A stretch of DNA of 34,051 bases from Collinsella aerofaciens (lineage in GTDB: Bacteria > Actinomycetota > Coriobacteriia > Coriobacteriales > Coriobacteriaceae), in NCBI RefSeq assembly GCF_901212495.1, contig NZ_CAAKNY010000068.1, forward strand, positions 33,820-67,870. The letters run 5' to 3'. A program made the translations under genes and the position numbers. Position 1 is the first letter of the stretch, and each line of letters starts with the position of its first letter. The notes under the pieces are model-generated. The model ran no database searches. It saw only the letters and a program-made list of their open reading frames with translations, and was not told the DNA's origin. This document shows positions 7,173 to 14,867 of the stretch, piece after piece.

Positions 7173-9614
7173 TCACATTAAATCATAGGCATCGACGTCA
7201 ACGCTCACGCTCACGCCGCGCACGGAGCCCACCTCTTTGAGGCAGGCGTCGATATCATCAGAGACATGGTACCCTACCGGCGACTTAACAAGCAGATGGA
7301 AGCGGTACCGGTCCTTGGCTCTCTCGATTACACACGAAGCCGGACCAAGCACCTGGGGCACGGCGCTCCCCGCCCGTAAAAAGTCGGGAGCGGCTGCATG
7401 CCAGCGACGCTTGAGGAGCTTCGCGATGCGACCGATGTAGTCCTGCGCGTCATCCGCGTTCCTCGACCATACCAAAATGTTGACCAGGCGCACGAACGGC
7501 GGATACAAAGCGTCGCGGCGCTGGTTCAGGTCGTAGTCGGTAAAGATCGAGCGGTCGTGCTCGGCGACGGCGCGAATGACCGGGTCATCGGGCAGGTAGG
7601 TTTGGATAATAACCTCGCCGGGGCGATCGCCGCGGCCGGCGCGGCCCGCAACCTGCTCCAGCAGATCGTATGCGCGCTCCCCTGCTCTAAAATCCGGCAG
7701 CTTTAGCGCAAAATCGGCATTGACCACGCCCACGAGCGTGACCTCGGGAAAGTCGAGGCCCTTTGCAATCATCTGGGTGCCCAGCAGCACCGCGCAATCG
7801 GCGGCATCGAACTGCTCGAGCAGCTTTTTGTGCGCGTCCTTGCCGCGCGTGGAATCGGCGTCCATGCGAATGATGGCGACGTCGCCGGGCAGCATCTGGT
7901 GCAGTGCGTCCTCAATCTGCTGCGTGCCCAGCCCCATTTTTGCCAGGTAGCGGCTGCCGCACTTGGGACAGCGACTCGTGGGCGCCGGATAGGGCTGCAC
8001 GCGCCAAGATGATCCGCAGGTGTGGCACTGCAGCGTGTGCGTGCGCTCGTGATACGTGAGCGCGGTGGAGCAGTGGTTGCAGGTGGGCACGCAGCCGCAT
8101 TCGCGGCACATCAAAAACGGCGCAAAGCCGCGACGGTTATGCAGCAACACGGCCTTTTCGCGGCGCTCGACCACGCGCTCCAAGCCTTCCATAAGCGGTT
8201 TAGAGAACATGGAGCGGCTGCCGTGTGCGAACTCGCGGCGCAGATCGGCAATGCGAACCGTAGGCAACACGGCGTGCCCCGGGCGCTCGGGCATCTCGAC
8301 GCGCGCCCAGGTGGCGCCGCTGTACGTGCCGCGGCGGCAGCGGTCGAGGGCCTCGGCCGAGGGCGTGGCGGAGCCCAGCACGAGCGGGCACCGATAGCGC
8401 CGCGCCATCTCGGCAGCTACCTCGCGCGCATGGTAGCGCGGGCTGGAACCCTGCTTGTAGCTGGTCTCGTGCTCCTCGTCGATGATGATAAGGCCCAAGT
8501 CGCTGAGTGGGCAAAAGAGCGCCGAGCGGGCGCCGACGACCACACGGGCCGCACCGCTGGCGACCATATCCCACTGATCAAGACGCTCGCCCGCAGAAAG
8601 ACGCGAATGGAACACAGCGACCGTCCCGCCAAATCGCGAGCGAAAACGGCCGACGGTCTGGGCCGTCAGCGAGATCTCGGGCACGAGCACGCAGGCCGAA
8701 CGGCCGGCCGCCAGCACGCGCTCAATCGCCGAAAGGTAAACTTCGGTTTTGCCGGAACCGGTGACGCCATCGACGAGCACCACATCACCGTGAGCGTCCA
8801 GGCGTGCGCGCTCAATCTGCGCGAGGGCCTGCCGTTGACCGCTGGTGAGTGCCACCGGGGCCTTGCCGCTCGCCGAGGACAGCGTAGTCTGCTCGCTGCA
8901 GCCACGCCAGGCACGGCGCTCTTCAACCACGACGACGCCACGTTTTTCGAGCGCTTTAATGGCCGCCGACATGCTGTTGTAGAGCAGGTTGAGGTCGCGT
9001 GTCGTGACCGGGCCGCATTGGAGCGCCTCGATGAGCTGACGCTGGCGGACCGCTGTCTTGGGCGGCGTGTAGTCAAAACCTTCGGGCGTGAGCATGACCC
9101 AGCGGTTTTGGATGGGTTTGACGGCGGGGCGCTCAACGGTCCACGCGCCGTCAGCGCCCTTGATCACGCGCGGGCTTCCACCCGGGGGCAAGAACAGGCG
9201 CAGGCACTCGGAAAGCGTTGCGACGTACTCGCGGCTCATCCATCGCGCAATGCGTGCAGCCTCGGCGGTAAAGAGCGGCTTGCTGAGGATGGCCTCGATA
9301 GGCTTGATGCGCGCGGGATCGAGAGCGACGTTAACTTGCAGGCCGGCAAGCTCGGGCGCGATGTCGACGATGTAGCCCGCGGCCGCACGGTTGCCAAAAT
9401 GAACTAGGACGGTGGAACCGATCTGGGCATCGTTGGCGAGTGACTGCGGAATGCCGTAGGCAAACGGCTCGGACAGCGCACGGGTCGGGATGTCGAGGAC
9501 TATGCTCGCATAGGCGGCGACGGGCTCGGGCTGCGCCGGGGTGGCAGCAGGGGCCGCGGACTTCGGAGCTTCCTCCGGTTCCGGCGAACCAAACAGCGAC
9601 AGTTGCTCCGCCAT
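7173..9614 (-). CDS. priA: Primosomal protein N' (replication restart helicase PriA)
   Basis: 813 residues. A 3'-to-5' superfamily 2 helicase that reloads the replisome at stalled forks. Order: N-terminal 3'BD (about 33-140), winged helix (about 190-255), helicase lobe 1 with Walker A GVTGSGKTEVYL (about 281-292) and IIDEEHETSYKQ (about 377), the cysteine-rich zinc module (CRECG, CNHC, CHTC, CPKCG), helicase lobe 2 (GTQMIAKGLDFP, QVAGRAGRGDRPG) and a C-terminal domain. The start at 9614 has a strong GGGAGGTG ribosome binding site eight bases upstream; an in-frame ATG at 9653 lies next to the gltX terminator and is unlikely. Residues 1-32 are a Pro/Ala-rich extension starting MAEQLSLFG, which contains the beta-clamp consensus QLSLF (4-8). 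It leads the priA-def-fmt-rsmB cluster. Confidence 0.96.
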   Translation of the reverse strand: MAEQLSLFGSPEPEEAPKSAAPAATPAQPEPVAAYASIVLDIPTRALSEPFAYGIPQSLANDAQIGSTVLVHFGNRAAAGYIVDIAPELAGLQVNVALDPARIKPIEAILSKPLFTAEAARIARWMSREYVATLSECLRLFLPPGGSPRVIKGADGAWTVERPAVKPIQNRWVMLTPEGFDYTPPKTAVRQRQLIEALQCGPVTTRDLNLLYNSMSAAIKALEKRGVVVVEERRAWRGCSEQTTLSSASGKAPVALTSGQRQALAQIERARLDAHGDVVLVDGVTGSGKTEVYLSAIERVLAAGRSACVLVPEISLTAQTVGRFRSRFGGTVAVFHSRLSAGERLDQWDMVASGAARVVVGARSALFCPLSDLGLIIIDEEHETSYKQGSSPRYHAREVAAEMARRYRCPLVLGSATPSAEALDRCRRGTYSGATWARVEMPERPGHAVLPTVRIADLRREFAHGSRSMFSKPLMEGLERVVERREKAVLLHNRRGFAPFLMCRECGCVPTCNHCSTALTYHERTHTLQCHTCGSSWRVQPYPAPTSRCPKCGSRYLAKMGLGTQQIEDALHQMLPGDVAIIRMDADSTRGKDAHKKLLEQFDAADCAVLLGTQMIAKGLDFPEVTLVGVVNADFALKLPDFRAGERAYDLLEQVAGRAGRGDRPGEVIIQTYLPDDPVIRAVAEHDRSIFTDYDLNQRRDALYPPFVRLVNILVWSRNADDAQDYIGRIAKLLKRRWHAAAPDFLRAGSAVPQVLGPASCVIERAKDRYRFHLLVKSPVGYHVSDDIDACLKEVGSVRGVSVSVDVDAYDLM

Positions 9615-9647
9615 GGTCTCTGCACCTCCCACCCCATACGTCTTTAG

Positions 9648-9679
9648 AAACAAGAGCCCCGCTCGGGTGAACGGGGCTC
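9648..9679 (-). terminator. Intrinsic terminator of gltX
   Basis: On the minus strand GAGCCCCG and CGGGGCTC (9672-9679 and 9654-9661) form an eight-pair GC-rich stem, followed by TTGTTT (9653-9648). It lies between the gltX stop and the priA start, so gltX and priA are probably separate transcription units. Confidence 0.85.
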
Positions 9680-9702
9680 GGATGCATGCGTTTACGCAGC
9701 TG

Positions 9703-11178
9703 CTACAGCGCCATCGTGCGGGCGCGGCCGATGCGCGCCAGGCAGTCGTCGCGGCCGACGAGCGCCATGGTCTCGCCCAGCGGGGGGCTCACCATGTTGC
9801 CGCAGACGGCGACGCGCACAGCTTGGAACACCACGCGCTTCTTGAGATCCATCTGCTCGGGCAGCGGCTCAAGCGCAGCGTCGATGTTGGCAGCCGTCCA
9901 CTCGCCCACGCCCTCGAGCGCGGCCTTGGCGGCATCCAGAATGGCACCCATGCCTTCCTTGGCCAGGCCCTTGTTGACAGACTTCTCATCATACTCGAGC
10001 GTCTCGGCCGTAGCAAAGATGGGAGCGGCGACGGTCACGACATCAGCCGGCATCTTGGTGCGCGGCTTGACGATGGAAGCGAGCGCATCGATCCAATCCT
10101 CGCCGTACTCGACATTACCCTCGATGAGACCCGCCTCGTGCAGCTCGGGGACCATGATCTCGTCGGCAAACTGAGCGTCGGACATGCCGTTGATGTACTC
10201 GGCATTGACCCAGTCGAGCTTCTTGGGGTCGAAGGTCGCCGGGTTCTTGGAAATGCGGTCGAGCGAGAACTTGCTGGCCAGGACATCGCGCGGGATGATC
10301 GTGGTCTCGCCGTCGAGCGACCAGCCGAGCAGCGCCAGATAGTTGACGAAGGCGTCGGACAGGTAACCGGCGTCGCGGTACTCCTCCACCGAGGTAGCGC
10401 CGTGGCGCTTGGAGAGTTTTTTGCCGTCGGCACCCAAGATCATGGAGATGTGGGCGAACGTGGGCACGGGCGCGCCGAGGGCCTCGTAGACCATGACCTG
10501 GCGCGGGGTGTTGGACAGATGGTCGTCGCCGCGGATAACGTGGGTGATCTTCATCATGGCGTCATCGACGACGGTCGCGAAGTTATACGTAGGCGTGCCA
10601 TCGGAGCGGAAGATGACGAAGTCGTCGAGCTCCTTGGCATCGAAGGTCACCTCGCCGTGGACGGCGTCGTGGATGACGACGTCGCCACGGTCCTCGGGCA
10701 CTTTGATGCGCAGGACATAGGGCTCGCCGGCCTCGATGCGGCGGCGTGCCTCCTCGGGATCGAGATCGCGGCAGCGGCGCTGATAGCCCTGGAAGGGGTC
10801 CTTGCGCTCCTGTGCGGCCTTGCGATCGGCGTCGAGCTGCTCCTTGGTGCAGAAGCAGGGATAGGCCTTGCCCTCGTCCCAGAGCTTCTGGGCGGCCTGC
10901 TTGTACAGGTCCAGGCGCTCAGTCTGGGCGTAGGGGCCATAGTCGCCGCCCACCTCGGGGCCCTCGTCCCAGTCCAAGCCCAGCCAACGCATGGCGCGCA
11001 GAATGATCTGCGTGTTCTCGTCGGTGGAACGGGTGGGGTCGGTGTCGTCGATGCGCAGGATGAACGTGCCGCCGTTTGCACGGGCGAAAGCCCAGTTATA
11101 GATAGCGGTGCGGGCGCCGCCGATGTGCAGCTTGCCCGTGGGTGAGGGTGCAAAGCGGACGCGAACGTCTGATGCCAT
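9703..11178 (-). CDS. gltX: Glutamyl-tRNA synthetase
   Basis: 491 residues, normal for bacterial class I GluRS. Charges tRNA-Glu with glutamate; a tRNA-Glu gene lies at 24224. The start region MASDVRVRFAPSPTGKLHIG carries the HIGH-type signature as HIGG. KLSKRHGAT is the KMSKS loop. Other landmarks are CFCTKEQL and RRCRD (zinc-like Cys region) and FVNYLALLGWS. The start at 11178 has a GAGGAG ribosome binding site and matches the family N-terminus; the open frame extends to 11346, but that extension translates a palindromic repeat and is not plausible protein. Whether it also mischarges tRNA-Gln cannot be read from the sequence. Confidence 0.96.
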   Translation of the reverse strand: MASDVRVRFAPSPTGKLHIGGARTAIYNWAFARANGGTFILRIDDTDPTRSTDENTQIILRAMRWLGLDWDEGPEVGGDYGPYAQTERLDLYKQAAQKLWDEGKAYPCFCTKEQLDADRKAAQERKDPFQGYQRRCRDLDPEEARRRIEAGEPYVLRIKVPEDRGDVVIHDAVHGEVTFDAKELDDFVIFRSDGTPTYNFATVVDDAMMKITHVIRGDDHLSNTPRQVMVYEALGAPVPTFAHISMILGADGKKLSKRHGATSVEEYRDAGYLSDAFVNYLALLGWSLDGETTIIPRDVLASKFSLDRISKNPATFDPKKLDWVNAEYINGMSDAQFADEIMVPELHEAGLIEGNVEYGEDWIDALASIVKPRTKMPADVVTVAAPIFATAETLEYDEKSVNKGLAKEGMGAILDAAKAALEGVGEWTAANIDAALEPLPEQMDLKKRVVFQAVRVAVCGNMVSPPLGETMALVGRDDCLARIGRARTMAL

Positions 11179-11218
11179 GGAAATCTCCTCGATTGCAGGA
11201 TGGATGTCTAACCGCATC

Positions 11219-11224
11219 AGTATA
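11219..11224 (-). promoter_or_regulatory. Possible -10 box of gltX
   Basis: TATACT on the minus strand would start transcription near 11212, about 34 bases before the gltX start codon. There is no convincing -35 box at normal spacing. Confidence 0.3.
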
Positions 11225-11267
11225 AAGCAACAAAGCAACCTCCGCACAAAGGGCACCGACCTGCTCG

Positions 11268-11399
11268 TTGGGGACAGACTTAAATGACCAGTCGTTGGGG
11301 ACACTCTTCGGAGCTGGCCGAACAGGAGTGTCCCCAAGTGCTGCATTCATTTAAGTCTGTCCCCAATGAGTAAGGCTGGTCATTTAAGTCTGTCCCCAA
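11268..11399. repeat. Nested TTGGGGACA palindromes between gltX and metK
   Basis: The segment starting TTGGGGACAGACTTAAATGA at 11268 pairs perfectly over 23 bases with 11377-11399, and over 20 bases with 11347-11366. Inside lies a second palindrome, TTGGGGACACTC (11295-11306) with GAGTGTCCCCAA (11326-11337), whose loop again forms TTCGG/CCGAA (11307-11311, 11318-11322). The two right-hand arms compete for one left-hand arm, so alternative folds exist. The block sits between the divergent gltX and metK genes. Confidence 0.9.
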
Positions 11400-11440
11400 T
11401 GAGTAGGTGCGGAAAGGGTGTGAATGTTTGGTTTTCGCGC

Positions 11441-11515
11441 TATGATGTGCCCCTGCATAGAGAGCTCGGCGGAATGGTAACGGTCGCCGGGACACGTATT
11501 ATGAAAGGGGCTATC
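11441..11515 (+). promoter_or_regulatory. metK leader that can sequester the ribosome binding site
   Basis: GCCCCT (11449-11454) is complementary to AGGGGC (11506-11511), which contains the metK Shine-Dalgarno. GAT (11444-11446) and ATC (11513-11515) extend the helix up to the start codon. A competing helix is possible: GTGCCCC (11447-11453) with GGGACAC (11489-11495), one mismatch. CGGCG and CGCCG form a small internal hairpin. This layout resembles translational SAM switches known before metK (SAM-III/SMK and SAM-VI), but I cannot match a consensus. Caution: TATGAT at 11441-11446 could be a -10 box, which would start the RNA inside the anti-Shine-Dalgarno and abolish the switch. Confidence 0.4.
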
Positions 11516-12796
11516 ATGCCAGAAGAACTTCGTTCCATCCCACCCCAACACGGGTCCTTTGTATTTACGTCGGAGTCAGTGACCGAAGGTCATCCCGATA
11601 AGATCGCCGACCAGATCAGCGATGCCGTCCTCGACGCAATCCTCGCTAAAGAAATAGAGCTGCAGGAGCAGGGCTACATTGCGCCCAACGGCGTGCCCGC
11701 CGACGTTGAGAACGTCCGCTGCGCCTGCGAGACCCTTGTGACCACCGGTACCGTCATCGTTGCCGGCGAGATCCGCACCCAGGCCTACGTCGACGTACAG
11801 GAGATTGCCCGTGGCGTTATCCGCCGCATTGGCTACAACCGCGCAAAGTTCGGTTTTGACTGCGATACCTGTGGCGTCATGAACCTCATCCACGAGCAGT
11901 CGCCCGATATCGCCCAGGGCGTCGACGAGTCTTTCGAGACCCAGACCGGCGCCACCACCGACCCCATCGACCTGATCGGCGCCGGCGACCAGGGCATGAT
12001 GTTTGGCTATGCCTCCAACGAGACCAAGACCCTCATGCCTATGCCGCACTACCTGGCGAGCCGCCTGGCCGAGCGCCTGGCTGCCGTGCGCCACGACGGA
12101 ACCCTGCCCTACCTGCGCCCCGACGGCAAGACCCAGGTCACGGTGCGCTACGAGGACGGCAAGCCCGTCGAGGTCACGACCATCGTCATCTCCACGCAGC
12201 ACGCCGCCGAGATCGAGGACATGGGCAAGATCAAGGCCGACCTCATCGAGCACGTCATCACTCCCGTCATGGCCGCCGAGAACATGCCGTGGGACAACGC
12301 CGACATCTATGTGAACCCCACCGGTCGCTTTGTCGTTGGCGGCCCCATGGGCGACACGGGCCTCACCGGCCGTAAGATCATCGTCGACACCTACGGCGGT
12401 TACGGCCGTCACGGCGGCGGCGCCTTTAGCGGCAAGGACTGCACCAAGGTTGACCGCTCCGCCGCATACGCCGCGCGCTGGGTCGCCAAGAACGTTGTGG
12501 CTGCCGGCCTGGCCGACCGCTGCGAAGTCGAGCTGGCCTACGCCATCGGCGTTTCCAAGCCGCTGTCTATCATGGTCGACACCTTCGGTACCGCGCATGT
12601 TGCCGAGGACAAGATCGTCGAGGCCGTCGAGAAGACCTTCGACCTGCGCCCGGGTGCAATCATCCGCGACCTGGACCTGCGTCGACCGATCTTTGAGAAG
12701 ACGGCAGCCTACGGCCACTTTGGCCGCGAAGACGCCGACTTCACCTGGGAGAAGACCGACCGAGTCGAAGAACTCAGAGCAGCCTGCGGCCTGTAA
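11516..12796 (+). CDS. metK: S-adenosylmethionine synthetase
   Basis: 426 residues, slightly longer than the usual 385-400. Makes SAM from methionine and ATP, supplying RsmB and the radical SAM enzyme among many others. Signature motifs are [17 protein letters not shown] (ATP/metal binding), [12 protein letters not shown] (family signature), [20 protein letters not shown] (P-loop-like segment) and [16 protein letters not shown]. Extra length comes partly from an insertion near residues 45-60 ([17 protein letters not shown]). The start at 11516 has Shine-Dalgarno AAAGGGG five bases upstream; the open frame extends to 11366, but that part is the palindromic leader. A strong terminator follows. 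Confidence 0.97.
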   Translation: MPEELRSIPPQHGSFVFTSESVTEGHPDKIADQISDAVLDAILAKEIELQEQGYIAPNGVPADVENVRCACETLVTTGTVIVAGEIRTQAYVDVQEIARGVIRRIGYNRAKFGFDCDTCGVMNLIHEQSPDIAQGVDESFETQTGATTDPIDLIGAGDQGMMFGYASNETKTLMPMPHYLASRLAERLAAVRHDGTLPYLRPDGKTQVTVRYEDGKPVEVTTIVISTQHAAEIEDMGKIKADLIEHVITPVMAAENMPWDNADIYVNPTGRFVVGGPMGDTGLTGRKIIVDTYGGYGRHGGGAFSGKDCTKVDRSAAYAARWVAKNVVAAGLADRCEVELAYAIGVSKPLSIMVDTFGTAHVAEDKIVEAVEKTFDLRPGAIIRDLDLRRPIFEKTAAYGHFGREDADFTWEKTDRVEELRAACGL

Positions 12797-12837
12797 GCTT
12801 ACGGCAAAAGCTGCAACCACACATCGATGCACCAAAA

Positions 12838-12869
12838 GAAGTACCGGCCCCAACCGGTACTTCTTTTTT
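12838..12869 (+). terminator. Intrinsic terminator of metK
   Basis: GAAGTACCGG (12838-12847) and CCGGTACTTC (12854-12863) form a perfect ten-pair stem with a six-base loop, followed by a run of T residues to 12869. This is a textbook Rho-independent terminator. Confidence 0.95.
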
Positions 12870-12964
12870 ATTAATACGGTGGTGAAGATGTTTCGATATG
12901 CAAGGTAAGACACGTCGCTGGCTAATGAATTTTGCAGCACACGCGCCTCTACCATGTATCCTAA

Positions 12965-13117
12965 GTCCCGAGGGGCGGGGCATAAGGTCGATCGCGAGTT
13001 CCGCACGAGCCGGAGGCCACGTAATGTGGCCTCCGTGCGAGCAGGACTGCCCGAGCAGGCGATCAAATACCAAAGCCCTCGGAACGGTGGGACAGAGTAT
13101 GCCCCGCCCCTCGGGAC
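12965..13117. repeat. Large palindromic element, copy 2, upstream of serine dehydratase
   Basis: The outer arms 12965-12983 and 13099-13117 are perfectly complementary over 19 bases but share no sequence with copy 1. An inner stem GATCGC (12990-12995) pairs with GCGATC (13059-13064). The core AGTTCCGCACGAGCCG (12997-13012) and CGTGCGAGCAGGACTG (13034-13049) is identical to copy 1. The central hairpin GGAGGCCAC (13012-13020), loop GTAAT, GTGGCCTCC (13026-13034) differs from copy 1 by compensatory changes. The element ends 25 bases before the serine dehydratase ATG, so it may lie in that gene's leader. Confidence 0.92.
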
Positions 13118-13142
13118 GACGAGACAAGGCAAAGGAGCAGCC

Positions 13143-14750
13143 ATGGCAGGCAAGCCGCAAACACTAGCTACGACCTCGGCATTCGAGATCTTGGGGCCCG
13201 TCATGGTCGGTCCCAGCTCATCGCATACCGCCGGCGCCCTGCGGTGCGCACAGGTGGCCGCCAGCCTGCTCGAGGGCCGCATCATCAAGGTTACCTTTGG
13301 CCTATGGAATTCCTTTGCCCACACCTACCGCGGCCACGGCACCGACCGTGCGCTCGTCGCGGGCATCTTGGGCCTCGACACCGACGACGAGAATATCAAG
13401 CAGGCCTTCGACCTCGCACGCGAGCAGGGCCTCGATTATCACTTTGACATCAAGGGCGACGACGCCTCCATCCACCCCAACACCGTCGACATCGACATGG
13501 TCGATGACACGGGCGCCACAGCGCAGGTGCGCGGCGAGAGCCTAGGCGGCGGCAAGATGCGCATCAGCCGCATCAACGGCGTCGGCGTCGACATCTCGGG
13601 CATGTACTCCACGCTCTTCGTGGCGCACCACGACGTCCCCGGCGTACTCGCCGCGCTCACGAACCTGCTCGCCTGCGCACACGTGAACATCGCCTTCTGC
13701 CGCACCTACCGCACCGAGGTGGGCGGCCAGGCCTACTCCGTCTTTGAGACCGACGGCACGCCCGACGACACCGTCATTCCCATGCTGCGTAAACTCGACA
13801 ACGTCGACTACGCCACCTTTATTGAGCTCCCCGGCTCGGCATCATCGCTCTCACCCGGCGTCTCGGCCAAGGAGATCTTCGATGACGGCGAACAGTTGCT
13901 CGACGCCTGCGCCGAACTCGGCCTCAACATCGGCGCCGTCATGGCCGTGCGCGAGGCGCGTCTGACCGGCGAGGCCCACGCCGTCGCCGCCATGCGCCGC
14001 GTGCTCGACGTCATGCGCGAGGAGACCACGACCCCCATCGCCAATCCGCAGCGATCACTCGGCGGACTTATCGGCGGCGAGGCCAAACTCGTCGATGCCA
14101 CCGGCCGCAACGATTTGAGCGCAAGCCTGATGGGTGCCGTCCAGACCGAAGCCGTGGCCCGTGCCATGGCCGTACTCGAGCGCTCCGCCACCATGGGCGT
14201 GATCGTTGCCGCCCCTACGGCGGGCTCCGCAGGCGTCGTGCCCGGCTGCGTGCTGGCGCTGGCCGAGCACCTGCAGCTCGATGACGAGCAGGTCATGGAC
14301 GCTCTCTACTGTGCCGCCGCCATCGGCCTCAACCTCACCACGAGCGCCTGTGTCGCCGGCGCCGAGGGCGGCTGCCAGGCCGAGGTGGGAAGTGCCGCCG
14401 CCATGGCCGCCGCCGCGCTGGTGCAGATGCTCGGCGGCACCCCCGAGCAGGCACTCGACGCCAGTTCCATCGCGCTGAGCAATCTGCTTGGCCTCGTTTG
14501 CGACCCCGTGGGCGGACTGGTCGAGGTGCCGTGCCAAAACCGCAATGCCATCGGCGTGGCCGCGGCCTTCAGCTCGGCCCAGCTCGCGCTCGCCGGCATT
14601 AAGAGCCTGGTGCCGTTTGACCAGATGGCGCATGTGATGCTCTCGGTGGGCCACGCCCTGCCGGCAACCCTGCGCGAGACGGCCAAGGGCGGTATCGCTC
14701 AAGCCCCGGCCGCGCTTTCTGCCTGCGCCAAATGCGGCGTATGCGGATAG
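13143..14750 (+). CDS. sdaA: L-serine dehydratase, iron-sulfur type, single chain
   Basis: 535 residues. Deaminates L-serine to pyruvate using a [4Fe-4S] cluster. Beta and alpha portions, separate proteins in some bacteria, are fused. Order: ASB/beta domain with MVGPSSSHTAGA (about 20-32), an ACT domain (about 157-225, HDVPGVLAALTNLL) and the catalytic alpha domain (about 245-535; AAPTAGSAGVVPGC, CVAGAEGGCQAEVGSA, CDPVGGLVEVPCQNRN). Cluster cysteines are present in the last two motifs. The tail ends CAKCGVCG; in the related Legionella enzyme a C-terminal Cys reaches into the active site to bind the cluster, so the tail may act likewise (inference). The start at 13143 has an AAAGGAG ribosome binding site and family N-terminus; an in-frame ATG at 12954 would translate the palindrome. 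Confidence 0.94.
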   Translation: MAGKPQTLATTSAFEILGPVMVGPSSSHTAGALRCAQVAASLLEGRIIKVTFGLWNSFAHTYRGHGTDRALVAGILGLDTDDENIKQAFDLAREQGLDYHFDIKGDDASIHPNTVDIDMVDDTGATAQVRGESLGGGKMRISRINGVGVDISGMYSTLFVAHHDVPGVLAALTNLLACAHVNIAFCRTYRTEVGGQAYSVFETDGTPDDTVIPMLRKLDNVDYATFIELPGSASSLSPGVSAKEIFDDGEQLLDACAELGLNIGAVMAVREARLTGEAHAVAAMRRVLDVMREETTTPIANPQRSLGGLIGGEAKLVDATGRNDLSASLMGAVQTEAVARAMAVLERSATMGVIVAAPTAGSAGVVPGCVLALAEHLQLDDEQVMDALYCAAAIGLNLTTSACVAGAEGGCQAEVGSAAAMAAAALVQMLGGTPEQALDASSIALSNLLGLVCDPVGGLVEVPCQNRNAIGVAAAFSSAQLALAGIKSLVPFDQMAHVMLSVGHALPATLRETAKGGIAQAPAALSACAKCGVCG

Positions 14751-14804
14751 GTAGACTTCTCCAAACCGATACTGTTTCCGCACCACAAACAACAGGCTAA
14801 TCGC

Positions 14805-14810
14805 TATAAT
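14805..14810 (+). promoter_or_regulatory. -10 box of the L,D-transpeptidase gene
   Basis: A perfect TATAAT lies 58 bases upstream of the start codon and would give a leader of about 51 bases. The expected -35 position is a poor match. It suggests that the transpeptidase gene is transcribed separately from the serine dehydratase gene. Confidence 0.55.
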
Positions 14811-14867
14811 GCAAGCCCAGTTAAAACACGATGAGCCGTAAGGCGAAACTCGAAGGAAATATATACG

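Noticed and set aside
9541..11145. 534-codon plus-strand open frame opposite gltX
   Set aside because: It is an antisense shadow of a well-supported GluRS.
11576..13324. 582-codon minus-strand open frame opposite metK
   Set aside because: It is antisense to the whole metK gene and to the palindromic element; the translation is low-complexity Val/Gly/Asp-rich without motifs.
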